Positions 54,955 to 64,000 of a stretch of DNA of 64,000 nucleotides are shown piece after piece. The position numbers and the translations under genes were made by a program. Source of the DNA: Bacteroidota bacterium (GTDB taxonomy: Bacteria > Bacteroidota > Ignavibacteria > UBA10030 > SZUA-254). How positions within the stretch are numbered: position 1 is the stretch's first letter; every line of letters starts with the position of its first letter. Under the pieces are notes generated by a model. It was not told the DNA's origin and did no database searches. It saw only the letters and a program-made list of their open reading frames with translations. The DNA is taken from positions 1 to 64,000 of the forward strand of contig JAGVIE010000050.1 of the NCBI GenBank assembly GCA_020056225.1, written 5' to 3'.

Positions 54955-57900
54955 ATGTTAACTGAAAATCAAAAGGAAGCTCTCGAGTTTCAACGCCATA
55001 TTTCCGTAACGGCAAATGCCGGCGCCGGAAAAACTTTCGTGCTTGTTCGCAGGTTCGTTGAGATACTAATGAAAACCGATACTCATGTTAACGAATTGGT
55101 AGCGATTACATTTACGGAAAAAGCTGCAAGCGAGCTGCGAAAAAAAATTGCAGATTATATTGAAGAAAGAATTTATTCAAATCCCGGTTCAGGGGAGCTG
55201 ATAAGACTCGAACGCATCCGCGATCAATTGATCTCATCAAATATAGGAACGATTCATTCATTTTGTGCTCAGATTCTCCGCGAATATCCTATAGAAGCCG
55301 GTGTCGATGCAGCATTTACCGTGCTCGAAGGCGTAGATCAGCAGATTGCAGAACAGGATTCGGTTCGTGAGACATTTGAGGCAATCCTGAATGATGCAAC
55401 TGAAATGAAACGAGCCGAGGAACTTAGATATCTTGTTCGCACATTAGGACGAAACACCGTCGAAAGCTATCTGTCAATCTTTCTTGCTAAGCGTGAACCT
55501 ATCGAACGTTTTCTTCAAGATGGCGCTTGCCTGGATGAGCGCATTGAAGACGAAAAAATTATTCAAAACTGGAATGAAATTTTAGTCTCAGCAATACTTA
55601 AACGGCTTACCGATTCATTCTTTCTGTCATCACTGGAGAGAGTGATGCAAACTGCATCAGGCAAGACATCTGACGAAGTGCGGGATATATATTCAAGATG
55701 GACTACGAATATTAATCCCGATGATACTATACGAATTTACGCGCAGATGGCAGAACTAATCTTCACTCAAAAAGATATGCCAAGGAAGGAATTTATAGGA
55801 TCGTTAACTGCGAACTCGCCGATAGAAAATGATCTTGCAATTATTGTCGAATGCCAGAAAAATATCTCGAAACCGATAAAGAGCTTAGAGTCTGATAAAG
55901 TTCTAAAGGGAAACAAGATACTGCTTCACGCATTAAGGATTCTGCTGGATATTTTTCGGTTAGCAATCTCCCGTTATGATGAAAAGAAGATAGAATACGC
56001 ATATTTAGATTTTGAAGATATCTTAATTAAAGCCAAAATATTGCTGGGCAAAGATGAAGTTCGAGAAGCAATTGTCAAAAAATATAAGTTCATAATGGTA
56101 GATGAATTCCAGGATACAAACCGCCTGCAGTATGAAATTCTCCAGGCGCTGGTCTCGAATTATCAATCGGGAAATCTTTTCATAGTCGGCGATCCGAAAC
56201 AATCTATCTATGGATTTCGGGATGCTGAAGTTGAGATTTTCGAAAGTGCGAAAGAAGAAATTCTTATGAAGGCAAACGGCAAGGGAGTCATTCTTGCCGA
56301 GAGTTACCGTCTTCTGCCGGATCTAATCGATTTTGTCAACAGGTTGTTTTCAAAAATCATCGTTTCAAAAGGATCGCGGTATGAAGTCCAATATGATGAG
56401 CTTGTGCAAGGAAGGCAAAGCGACGGTGAAGGTACGGTCGAATTGATGATGGTTCCCGTAGATGATAACGCACGCAACGGAGAGTCCCCAGAACAGGGAA
56501 ACGATACAAACGATTATGTTCAGGATGAATGCAGATTGGTTGGTGCACGCATTATTAAGTTAATACGGGATGGTTTCGTTATCTACCAGAAAAAAAATGA
56601 GAATCCAAGACCGGTTGAATTTAAAGATATTGCTATACTCTTAAGAAAAAGGACGCATCTTGCGACACTGGAAAAAGTGTTAACGGAATATCGCATTCCT
56701 TTTGTGCTGACCGGTGGAATGGGCTTTTACCAGACTCAGGAGGTTTTGGATTTCTTAAATTATTTCAAATTCCTTTTAAATCCAAAGGATGATATTTCAC
56801 TTGTGGGAATATTGCGCTCAAATTTCTTTTCGATATCCGATGCGGAATTATTTGATGTATCATTCGCTGATGGTGAATCGTTTTGGACCAAGATGATAAT
56901 TTATTCTCACGATCAAGATATCTCAGCTAATTTCAAGCGGGCGGTTAAAATATTGACGAAGCACATTGGTCTTGTCAATCGTATTAATATTTCACTGTTA
57001 GTAGATGAAATATTATCGTCGACGGGGTGGAGTGGAACTACTGCCGGGTTGCCGTTCGGCGAACAGAATGCGGCTAATATTAAAAAATTTCTTCGCATTG
57101 CCAGGGATTTTACAGCAAGAGGATATACAACACTGTATGATTTTGTGAGGCGATTGTCGGTATTGATGGAAAATGAAGAACGTGAGGGGCAAGCGCCGCT
57201 GGAAATTACCGGGAATTGTGTTCAGGTATTGACAATTCATTCAGCAAAAGGTTTGGAATTTCCCGTTGTATTCATCCCATTTATACATCAAAAGTTCCGG
57301 TATGATAATCCGCCAATCCTCGATTCTGATTTAGGAATTGCATTTAAAGTTAGAGACAAGGTAAATCTTGATGAGGAGATTGTCCCGTCAATCCTGCATG
57401 CTTTCAAGGAACGAAGCAAACACAAAACTGAAGCGGAAGAAAAACGTATATTTTATGTAGCATGTACGCGCGCGCGCGATGCGCTCTTTTTATCTTGTCA
57501 ATTATCGTTAGATGGTTCCCATAGTACATACCTTAAATGGTTAACTGATGCATTAGAGATTGAGCCGAAGACGCTTAGAGATAATAAAATAATATTTCCC
57601 GCAACGGAATTGAGAACGTTGGAACGTACCGAAGAAACTTCTAAAATAAAAAGGAGCTTACATCAATTATCTATCAATGTGAGATTCTGGGATCGGATTC
57701 AAATGTCTAATCTTCCACTTCCCGCAAAATCAGCAGTCGTAATTCATCCAAACAAGATATTGATATCAACCCTTGCCGGCAAATCGCGAGGTGAATATTT
57801 TTCATCGACAAAAATAAAAACATATCTCGAGTGTCCCCGAAAATATTATTTGAAATATGTTCTTGGTATGCCCGATATAAATTCTGTCCCGGATCAATTT

Positions 57901-58587
57901 CACGAATCAGAAGATTCTGATGATATCCTGAAAGGTGATATTGAGGGGAAAATAACACATGCAGTCTTACAAAAAATTAATAACCTGAGTACATCCGAGG
58001 AAGATATGCGAAAATGGATATATATGCTTGCTAAGGAAACTTGGTTATTAGCGCCCGCCGATCTCAATGATGTATGCAAAAGTATAGCAAAAAATATAAT
58101 AGGTTTGATAAAGACACCATTCGGTATCGATATGTTTTCTGCACAGGAATCTAAGAATGAATATTCTATTGAAGCAATCTATCAAGATGATTATCTCGTG
58201 GGCATAATTGATAGACTTTACAGGGATGCCGAAGGTAATTGGAATATTGTTGACTATAAAACAGATAAAATAAATTTAAATCAGATTAAAGAGAAAGCAG
58301 AAATATACAAGCCGCAGCTACTTTTTTATGCGTTTCTTGTCAATATTCTATATCAACAGTCAATGGTGAAGGCGTCTCTGGTGTTTTTAAAATTGCCGGC
58401 ATATCCGTATCATTTTGAATTTTCAATTCAAGACTTCGATAATCTACGCAAGACATTGACTGATTCAATAACGCTTATTAAGTTAGGAGATTATCAAGAT
58501 AATATCAATGAGTGCTCAAATTGCCGCTACAAAAAGCAAAATGAATGCCTCGCAGTCGATTACCTGCCTTTGAAGAGTATTGGGTAA
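54955..58587 (+). CDS. UvrD/AddA-like helicase with C-terminal iron-sulfur PD-(D/E)XK nuclease
   Basis: A 1,210-residue SF1A helicase-nuclease. The motor has Walker A TANAGAGKT (residues 19-27), TFTEKAASELRKKI, DEFQDTN (Walker B), GDPKQSIYGFRDAE, LTIHSAKGLEFPVV and YVACTRARDAL. After about residue 930 a RecB-type nuclease follows: GKITHAVL, GIIDRLY and VDYKTDK (catalytic Asp and Lys). One cysteine in YLECPRKYY and three in CSNCRYKKQNEC form the spacing of a 4Fe-4S cluster, as in AddB, AdnA and Cas4. It resembles AddA in the motor but has the iron-sulfur nuclease known mostly from AddB. No addB partner is beside it. Its role in double-strand break end resection is inferred. Confidence 0.88.
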   Translation: MLTENQKEALEFQRHISVTANAGAGKTFVLVRRFVEILMKTDTHVNELVAITFTEKAASELRKKIADYIEERIYSNPGSGELIRLERIRDQLISSNIGTIHSFCAQILREYPIEAGVDAAFTVLEGVDQQIAEQDSVRETFEAILNDATEMKRAEELRYLVRTLGRNTVESYLSIFLAKREPIERFLQDGACLDERIEDEKIIQNWNEILVSAILKRLTDSFFLSSLERVMQTASGKTSDEVRDIYSRWTTNINPDDTIRIYAQMAELIFTQKDMPRKEFIGSLTANSPIENDLAIIVECQKNISKPIKSLESDKVLKGNKILLHALRILLDIFRLAISRYDEKKIEYAYLDFEDILIKAKILLGKDEVREAIVKKYKFIMVDEFQDTNRLQYEILQALVSNYQSGNLFIVGDPKQSIYGFRDAEVEIFESAKEEILMKANGKGVILAESYRLLPDLIDFVNRLFSKIIVSKGSRYEVQYDELVQGRQSDGEGTVELMMVPVDDNARNGESPEQGNDTNDYVQDECRLVGARIIKLIRDGFVIYQKKNENPRPVEFKDIAILLRKRTHLATLEKVLTEYRIPFVLTGGMGFYQTQEVLDFLNYFKFLLNPKDDISLVGILRSNFFSISDAELFDVSFADGESFWTKMIIYSHDQDISANFKRAVKILTKHIGLVNRINISLLVDEILSSTGWSGTTAGLPFGEQNAANIKKFLRIARDFTARGYTTLYDFVRRLSVLMENEEREGQAPLEITGNCVQVLTIHSAKGLEFPVVFIPFIHQKFRYDNPPILDSDLGIAFKVRDKVNLDEEIVPSILHAFKERSKHKTEAEEKRIFYVACTRARDALFLSCQLSLDGSHSTYLKWLTDALEIEPKTLRDNKIIFPATELRTLERTEETSKIKRSLHQLSINVRFWDRIQMSNLPLPAKSAVVIHPNKILISTLAGKSRGEYFSSTKIKTYLECPRKYYLKYVLGMPDINSVPDQFHESEDSDDILKGDIEGKITHAVLQKINNLSTSEEDMRKWIYMLAKETWLLAPADLNDVCKSIAKNIIGLIKTPFGIDMFSAQESKNEYSIEAIYQDDYLVGIIDRLYRDAEGNWNIVDYKTDKINLNQIKEKAEIYKPQLLFYAFLVNILYQQSMVKASLVFLKLPAYPYHFEFSIQDFDNLRKTLTDSITLIKLGDYQDNINECSNCRYKKQNECLAVDYLPLKSIG

Positions 58588-58908
58588 GTTACACAGATTT
58601 TATGTGAAATAAAGATAATTATTGATATTCCTTGATTTACTCGATATCCGACACAATCTCGAGGTGTGGATAAATGGTAGCAATATCCTTCAAAATGAGC
58701 TAATTTCTATGTTATACATGGAGGAAAGATTGTGGATAAAGAGCGCTTAGTCGTAATATCAGTAATTAATACTATCACCTAAAGCCTTTCTTAAAAAAGT
58801 ACTTGCATCTTATTTAAAAAATACGTATTCTCAAAACGGATGACTACCTAGGGCATACACAGCCTATAATTTTATAACCTCATTTATAAACATGTTCATA
58901 GGATCATT
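58588..58908. other. Intergenic region before the hybrid kinase gene
   Basis: No gene is seen in these 321 bases. The promoter candidate at 58803-58831 and nothing else of note were found. There is no clear terminator for the helicase gene. Confidence 0.5.
58803..58831 (+). promoter_or_regulatory. Candidate promoter of the hybrid kinase gene
   Basis: TTGCAT at 58803-58808, a 17-base spacer and TATTCT at 58826-58831, about 80 bases before the ATG at 58909, fit a sigma70 site reasonably. Confidence 0.4.
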
Positions 58909-61326
58909 ATGAATTCTCCAGAGAAATATGTCGAAATTCTTGAAGGTATTTCAGGTGGATTTTTTGCGCTTGATAACGAATTTCACTTTACATACTGGAA
59001 TCGTGCCGCTGAAATAGGGACAGGATTAAAGAAAGAGGACGTTTTAGGTAAAAATGTCTTCGAAATATTTCCTAACGCACGCGATGCCGAACTTGGTGAG
59101 AAATACAAATTAGCTATGGAAAAGAAGATTTTTCAGGGCTTTGAAACTTGTTACAAAGATGAACGGTTCGAAGCGTGGTACGATATCCGGATTTATCCTA
59201 CCGAAAATGGTATATCGGTCTTTTTTCAAGATATTACGGATCAAAAGAGAGAGCAGAGACAAAAAGAAATGCTCATGGAAGTTTCTCATGTGATTAATGT
59301 GGCTCCTCATCTGGACGATTTATGCTTAAACGCCAGTGAACGTATCGCACAATTTATGGAGATACCGCCTAAATTTGTATGCATATATCGTTACGACCAA
59401 CGCTCCTCATTATTGCATCTAATGGCACCATCATTAGTGGATGTTCGAGTCGATCCCGAAGTGGAACATCAGATAGTGCATGAGAAAACGAACACAATCG
59501 CTGTACAGACTGCTCTCGGAAGGAAAATAATTATCTCGGATGAATTATCTCGTAGTTCTATCGCGTCATATTTTTTGAGCGAGACCGAGGCATTAAAATT
59601 AAAAACACTTATCTCTATTCCGTTGATGGTTCAAAATGAACTCCAGGGTATCCTTGAAGTTCTATCTCCCAAAATCGATAGGTATGTCAAAGAAGAATTA
59701 AAACTATTGTCGATTATCGCGAATGAACTATCCATTGGAATGAGTCGTAAACGGTTAATGGATGAAGTGACAATCAAGAATATTGAACTTGAGAATGAGA
59801 AAAAGAGAACTGACGATGCGAATGAAACGCTGAAACGTTTTTTAGCTACTTTCAGTCATGAACTGCGCGCTCCATTGAATGCTATAGTCGGATTTTCAGA
59901 AATTCTTACTTCGGATCTAAACTCCCTGCCGCCTGAAAAGGTGAGTGATTTTATGAAAAACATAAACGAAAGCGGTAAACATCTTCAGGGGCTAATCAAC
60001 GATATTCTTGATCTCTCTAAAATTGAAGCGGGTAAGATGGAACTGCATATCGAAGCATATCCGGTATCCTATTTTACCGAAAGCATCCAGCGCGTAATGC
60101 AGGCTGCGGCATCACAGAAAAATATTAATTTATCATTTGAAATTGCACCTGATATCGACCAACTTGTTGTCGATCAGACAAGATTCAAACAGATATTGAT
60201 GAATCTTGTTTCTAATGCGGTTAAATATAGTCATAATGACGGCAAAGTAGTAGTCGTTGTACGGCGTTTTGTCAATGAGATCGAGATCGCCGTGAAGGAT
60301 GAAGGCGTTGGTATTAAACCGGAAGATTTAAGCCGGCTATTCCATGCATTTCAGCAGGGAAAGAATTCGCGCGGCGTGAAAGAAGGTACCGGCTTAGGAT
60401 TAGTCATTACGAAACGACTCATCGAATTGCATGGAGGTCAAATTTGGGTTGATAGCGAATGGGGGAAGGGTAGCGCTTTCCGCTTCCGTATCCCGATGGT
60501 TGTAGCCGGTGAAGTTGTTGAATCGGCAGATCAACTCCTGCGAATTGTGAATGAACAACCCGTTACCACGACTACTGGTGAAAAACCTTTAGTTCTAGTC
60601 ATTGAAGATAATCTTCAGGCAAGTCAGCTAATCCAGATGTATTTGCAAGAAGCCGGTTACCGGACGGAGCTGGCTAAGGATGGAGCTGAAGGTATCGAGA
60701 TGGCAAAGCGACTTAAACCGCATATCATCACACTCGATATGATCATGCCGATGAAAGACGGTTGGCAGGTTATCAAGGAAATAAAACGTCATCCTATATG
60801 CAAGAATATACCGATTATTATCATCTCTATCACAGATGAAAAGAAATTAGGCTTCAGCATGGGTGCAGTAGATTATTTTGTCAAACCCGTGAACCGCGAG
60901 GAATTGATCAACGCTCTCAAGAAAATTCCGCTCCGCGGGCTCGATCATAAACAGCATCCGAAAGTATTGATAATTGACGATGATCGAACCGCATCCGAAC
61001 TCATCCAGGTTATGCTGGAGGCGGAAGGGTACGAAGTCATTAAAACTATGAATGGCAAAGATGGCGTTCGTTTGGCAAGTTCGGAAGAACCCGATTTAAT
61101 AATCCTGGATTTGATCATGCCAGATATTTCAGGATTCAATGTCGCATATCAGCTTAAGCAACAGCCTAAAACACGCAACACGCCGATCATCATTCTTACA
61201 TCAATGGAAGTTGATGATGAAACAAGAGAACAGATGCAGGGTTTCATCTCTACCATCATGAGTAAATCGAGATTTACTAAGAAGGATTTACTGAGGGAAA
61301 TAAATTCGATTGAGAAAATGAAATAG
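58909..61326 (+). CDS. Hybrid sensor histidine kinase: PAS, GAF, HisKA, HATPase, two receiver domains
   Basis: An 805-residue soluble kinase with no membrane helix. A PAS domain (residues about 5-110, GGFFALDNEFHFTYWNRAAE) and a GAF domain (about 120-280) sense an internal or diffusible signal. HisKA has FSHELRAPLNAIVGF with the phosphate-accepting His317, and the HATPase has LVSNAVKY, DEGVGI and GTGLGLVI. Two receiver domains follow, with Asp610 in LDMIMP and Asp734 in LDLIMP. No output domain is attached and no response regulator is encoded nearby, so phosphate probably passes to a separate regulator or the two receivers buffer the signal. Confidence 0.9.
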   Translation: MNSPEKYVEILEGISGGFFALDNEFHFTYWNRAAEIGTGLKKEDVLGKNVFEIFPNARDAELGEKYKLAMEKKIFQGFETCYKDERFEAWYDIRIYPTENGISVFFQDITDQKREQRQKEMLMEVSHVINVAPHLDDLCLNASERIAQFMEIPPKFVCIYRYDQRSSLLHLMAPSLVDVRVDPEVEHQIVHEKTNTIAVQTALGRKIIISDELSRSSIASYFLSETEALKLKTLISIPLMVQNELQGILEVLSPKIDRYVKEELKLLSIIANELSIGMSRKRLMDEVTIKNIELENEKKRTDDANETLKRFLATFSHELRAPLNAIVGFSEILTSDLNSLPPEKVSDFMKNINESGKHLQGLINDILDLSKIEAGKMELHIEAYPVSYFTESIQRVMQAAASQKNINLSFEIAPDIDQLVVDQTRFKQILMNLVSNAVKYSHNDGKVVVVVRRFVNEIEIAVKDEGVGIKPEDLSRLFHAFQQGKNSRGVKEGTGLGLVITKRLIELHGGQIWVDSEWGKGSAFRFRIPMVVAGEVVESADQLLRIVNEQPVTTTTGEKPLVLVIEDNLQASQLIQMYLQEAGYRTELAKDGAEGIEMAKRLKPHIITLDMIMPMKDGWQVIKEIKRHPICKNIPIIIISITDEKKLGFSMGAVDYFVKPVNREELINALKKIPLRGLDHKQHPKVLIIDDDRTASELIQVMLEAEGYEVIKTMNGKDGVRLASSEEPDLIILDLIMPDISGFNVAYQLKQQPKTRNTPIIILTSMEVDDETREQMQGFISTIMSKSRFTKKDLLREINSIEKMK

Positions 61327-61338
61327 TCTGAGCGCTCA

Positions 61339-62748
61339 TTAACGCAATATTACCAATTTCTTAGTTTCGCTAAAATGCGCCGTCATCATGCGATAGAAGT
61401 AAACACCCGTAGGGAATTGATTTGCCTCGATTGATAACTTGTAATTCTTTGCTTCCTGATATTCATCTACCAGCGTTGCAACTCTCTGTCCCAGAATATT
61501 ATATAGAACGATTTTAACATGGTCCGGTACCGGAAGAACATATTCTATCTGTGTAAAGCCGTTTACCGGGTTTGGATAGTTTTGCATAAGCACATGCGTT
61601 GTCGGTTGAACGAGTTCTCTTGCAGTTCCATGTCGGTATAGAATTGCCCCTCCAATTTCAATAGACTCCGACCAAACATAATGAACGTTGCCGCCGGATG
61701 CAGCGACACACGGCTCACCCGAGTTACTGCCCGACGATAAAGTATCTTTCGGGCAAAAATTATTTGCCTCGTCGGCGCTGTAACAGTTTTGAACATATCT
61801 TTTGTCGATCTCATAATTATCCCACACTGCCGTTACAAATTTTCCCGTCACGCCAACATCTAGAAAAACAGCATACCTGTCTGCGGAAACAACAATGCGC
61901 GGTAACCAAAGCAGATTGTCATCTTCATCGTAACCGTTACTGCGGCGTAGCATAACATTCCCGGTATCGTTCCAAACAATATAAATTATCCCTGCATCGT
62001 TCACTGCAATCTTCGGCTGAATCGATGGTACGGGATCTTCACGTGATATTATCCCTGAAGCATACCAGTTTGCGCCCTGATTTGGACTATAATAATACTC
62101 AACTTCTGAATGAACTCCCGTTATAGTTCCAACTCCATGAAACATATTGCTTGTTAACTGAAAGTCATCAAGCAGGAACATATCCAAGTTCACCGCTTGC
62201 CATGTAACTCCATTATCGTCGCTTCTAAGTAATCCGTTGTTCCCCCCACGCTGGCTTTCATAATGGATGTAAACATTGGATTCAATTGCTCCTATCAACC
62301 TTGGGCGTGTGTTTGGAAGAATCATTTCCGGTTGTTCCCATGTTATGCCTGCATCCGTACTGCGTTGAAAGATTATTCCGAAGATACCGTCCATAAATCC
62401 CGTGTATGAGACATAAACATATTCATCAAAGCAAGAAATGATACCGGGGTTAAATGCCGAGTCGGAAGAAATAATCGTGATTAAGGGTGAAAATGATTTA
62501 CCGCCATCGAAGCTGTGGCAGTATTGAATCCCGTCGCTAGATGATGTTTGAAGAATGTCTAATGCAAACCAGATCGCATGAACTGTATCGCCGGTAACCG
62601 ATATTTGAGGCGAGAATAACGGAATAGAATCTAAAGCGAGCGTAATTTGATCAGACAAAGAGATATCGCATAAATTCTCCTGTGAGGCGGCATTGTAAGG
62701 CAGAAGTAGATGGTAAACTAAAAGAACACCGAAGAAAGCACGAGCCAT
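61339..62748 (-). CDS. Secreted BNR/sialidase-like propeller protein with T9SS sorting domain
   Basis: A 469-residue exported protein on the minus strand. The start at 62748 (MARAFFGVLLVYH, AAGGA before it) is chosen over an upstream TTG. A signal peptide is followed by propeller blades with Asp-box-like motifs: CHSFDGGKSFSP, QRSTDAGITW, LLRSDDNGVTW, YYSPNQGANW. The end is a type IX sorting domain (LMQNYPNPVNGFTQ, VKIVLYNILGQRV, TKKLVILR), where NPF is replaced by NPV. It is convergent with the kinase gene with only 12 bases between them. No sialidase active-site set is recognised. Confidence 0.8.
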   Translation of the reverse strand: MARAFFGVLLVYHLLLPYNAASQENLCDISLSDQITLALDSIPLFSPQISVTGDTVHAIWFALDILQTSSSDGIQYCHSFDGGKSFSPLITIISSDSAFNPGIISCFDEYVYVSYTGFMDGIFGIIFQRSTDAGITWEQPEMILPNTRPRLIGAIESNVYIHYESQRGGNNGLLRSDDNGVTWQAVNLDMFLLDDFQLTSNMFHGVGTITGVHSEVEYYYSPNQGANWYASGIISREDPVPSIQPKIAVNDAGIIYIVWNDTGNVMLRRSNGYDEDDNLLWLPRIVVSADRYAVFLDVGVTGKFVTAVWDNYEIDKRYVQNCYSADEANNFCPKDTLSSGSNSGEPCVAASGGNVHYVWSESIEIGGAILYRHGTARELVQPTTHVLMQNYPNPVNGFTQIEYVLPVPDHVKIVLYNILGQRVATLVDEYQEAKNYKLSIEANQFPTGVYFYRMMTAHFSETKKLVILR

Positions 62749-62946
62749 AAACTTCCTTGAAAGATTTTTTGTGAATCTCTTAAAGCCTGTCAACTAATGG
62801 ACCCCCTTTCATTTACCATTAATAGAATTATAGCAATATTGCACGAGTAATTCAACTTATAATGATTATTTATTTAGGGAAAAAATACTTACATTTAATT
62901 AACCAAATTTGATTCCTCTAATTTTTCTCATTTAAAAGGGTATTAT

Positions 62947-64000
62947 ATGAAATTTCGGCTTATACCGGTTATGGTATTACTGTCGATTGTCTTCTTTGCT
63001 AAAGGCTATTCTCAGAGTATTATCATAAATGAAATTTATAATTCTTCAGCCAGTACGGATGAATGGATTGAACTTCTTGTTGTTCAAGACGGTCTTGATA
63101 TTAGGGGTTGGAATATTCAAGATTTTACGAACGCTGGCGCGGTAGGTGTTACCCTAACGTTTTCGACTAATTCTCTTTGGGCATCCCTAAAAAGCGGAAC
63201 AATAATTGTGATCGGTCAATCAGGATTTACTACTACTGAGGATACCGATCCATCAGACTATATCGTACAGATAAAATCCAGCAATGCAACATATTTCAGC
63301 GGCTCTGTGTTTACAATAGGAGGAGCAAGTGAAGCTATTCACATCCGTGACGTTTCGAACACACATATATTCGGAGTTTCATGGGGAACGGCAAATGCAT
63401 CTAGTCTTCCTCAACCAAAAGTACATTTCAGCGCTGCGGCTACATCAAGTACTGCGACTGCATTTCAGGGCGATTCCGTTTCACAGCTTGTAAACACAAC
63501 GAGTTGGGCACAAAACACTCCAACAGTTACACGTGGTACCGGAAACAGTGCTGCAAACACAGCGTGGATAAATAAATTAAGAGCGCGTCCCGAGGGATCG
63601 GGAACAGCATCGGTAAGCCCTGTCGTTATCGATGGCAGTATCGATACTTCTTTAGTAGTTACATATAGGCGCGACACTACTTTCAATATCACTAACCTGA
63701 GAGTCGTCATTCCTCCGGAGTTCAGTTGGTCGCATAATCTTAGTGATGTGTCATATTCGAATATAACGGCAACTGTGTCAATATCGGGAGATACTATATA
63801 TTTCATTGGAGTTGCATTTGCTCTCGATTCAACAGAAATTACAATTCAAAATGTTGTTTCACCGATCTATACAGGTTATTATAAGATTAATGTTCAATCG
63901 GGGTCAGGTGTATCATACGGAGATGTCGCTCCAATTCCGGTCGTCACAGTCTACGGTGCGGCAATATCGATCGCAGATGTTAAAGTGAACGATGCTAATG
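62947..64000 (+). CDS. Secreted lamin-tail-domain protein, 5' part (runs off the window end)
   Basis: The frame begins at ATG 62947 and is open to the last base, giving about 351 residues with no stop in the window. A signal peptide (to about residue 23, KGYSQS) is followed by a lamin-tail domain: IIINEIYNSSASTDEWIELL, a WNIQDF strand and IIVIGQSG are typical of this beta-sandwich, which is common in large secreted proteins of this group. Later beta-rich sequence (VTYRRDTTFNITNL) may be a filamin or TIG-like domain. A T9SS sorting domain is expected further on but not seen. Function is unknown, possibly with an attached nuclease or adhesin part. Confidence 0.75.
   Translation, partial: MKFRLIPVMVLLSIVFFAKGYSQSIIINEIYNSSASTDEWIELLVVQDGLDIRGWNIQDFTNAGAVGVTLTFSTNSLWASLKSGTIIVIGQSGFTTTEDTDPSDYIVQIKSSNATYFSGSVFTIGGASEAIHIRDVSNTHIFGVSWGTANASSLPQPKVHFSAAATSSTATAFQGDSVSQLVNTTSWAQNTPTVTRGTGNSAANTAWINKLRARPEGSGTASVSPVVIDGSIDTSLVVTYRRDTTFNITNLRVVIPPEFSWSHNLSDVSYSNITATVSISGDTIYFIGVAFALDSTEITIQNVVSPIYTGYYKINVQSGSGVSYGDVAPIPVVTVYGAAISIADVKVNDAN

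Overview
The window looks like a chromosome fragment from a bacterium of the Bacteroidota/Ignavibacteriota/Chlorobi side of the tree. The main reason is six large exported proteins. Five end in a type-A sorting domain of the type IX secretion system, with the QNYPNPFNP-type motif, a VTLKVFNxLGQ-like core and a KKMxLxK-like end; the sixth is cut by the window edge. The identification to phylum is an inference from this signature; no rRNA or tRNA gene is visible.

Layout. 1-3.8 kb: the start of a small conserved protein on the minus strand, a Spy-like periplasmic protein and uvrA. 4-10.5 kb: a giant secreted protein with ten CARDB repeats. 10.6-13.4 kb: a decayed second copy of the uvrA 3' end, then an AT-rich type II restriction-modification pair resembling AvaI/BsoBI. 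13.5-20.1 kb: a small exported protein and a 1,963-residue secreted protein with RESPT/SFFDVF repeats, TIG and FG-GAP repeats. 20.2-28.2 kb: housekeeping and metabolism (beta-barrel protein, rlmI, class I aldolase, a secreted YCF48/BNR-like protein, HAD phosphatase, Gfo/Idh/MocA oxidoreductase, CCA-adding enzyme), with small palindromic repeats around the aldolase gene. 28.3-35.5 kb: a TolC-MacA-MacB-like export operon with one ATPase and three permeases. 35.6-40.3 kb: another T9SS-sorted protein, an M28 peptidase with a polytopic membrane domain and a translationally coupled alpha/beta hydrolase.

40.4-48.9 kb: a type I-C-like CRISPR-Cas locus. A good promoter and a possibly structured leader precede a 60-residue relic of a cas3 HD domain. 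Then come cas5c, cas8c (with an internal start predicted to make Cas11c), cas7c, a complete and different cas3, cas4, cas1, cas2, a leader and an array of only two repeats around one spacer. The effector genes are visibly more AT-rich than the cas4/cas1 part, and the old cas3 position holds only a stub. This suggests that the interference module, or at least its cas3, has been exchanged while the adaptation module stayed.

49.1-64 kb: a glycosyltransferase, a patatin-BamA type outer-membrane phospholipase, the RNA repair pair archease-RtcB, a large UvrD-like helicase fused to a probable iron-sulfur nuclease, a hybrid sensor kinase with two receiver domains, a secreted BNR-like T9SS protein and the beginning of a secreted lamin-tail-domain protein that runs off the end. 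No prophage, transposase or complete insertion sequence was seen. The observations most worth following are the modular rebuilding of the CRISPR locus, its leader RNA and internal Cas11c start, the uvrA 3'-end duplication, the covarying palindromic repeats, and a shared uncharacterised domain just before the sorting domain in two secreted proteins.
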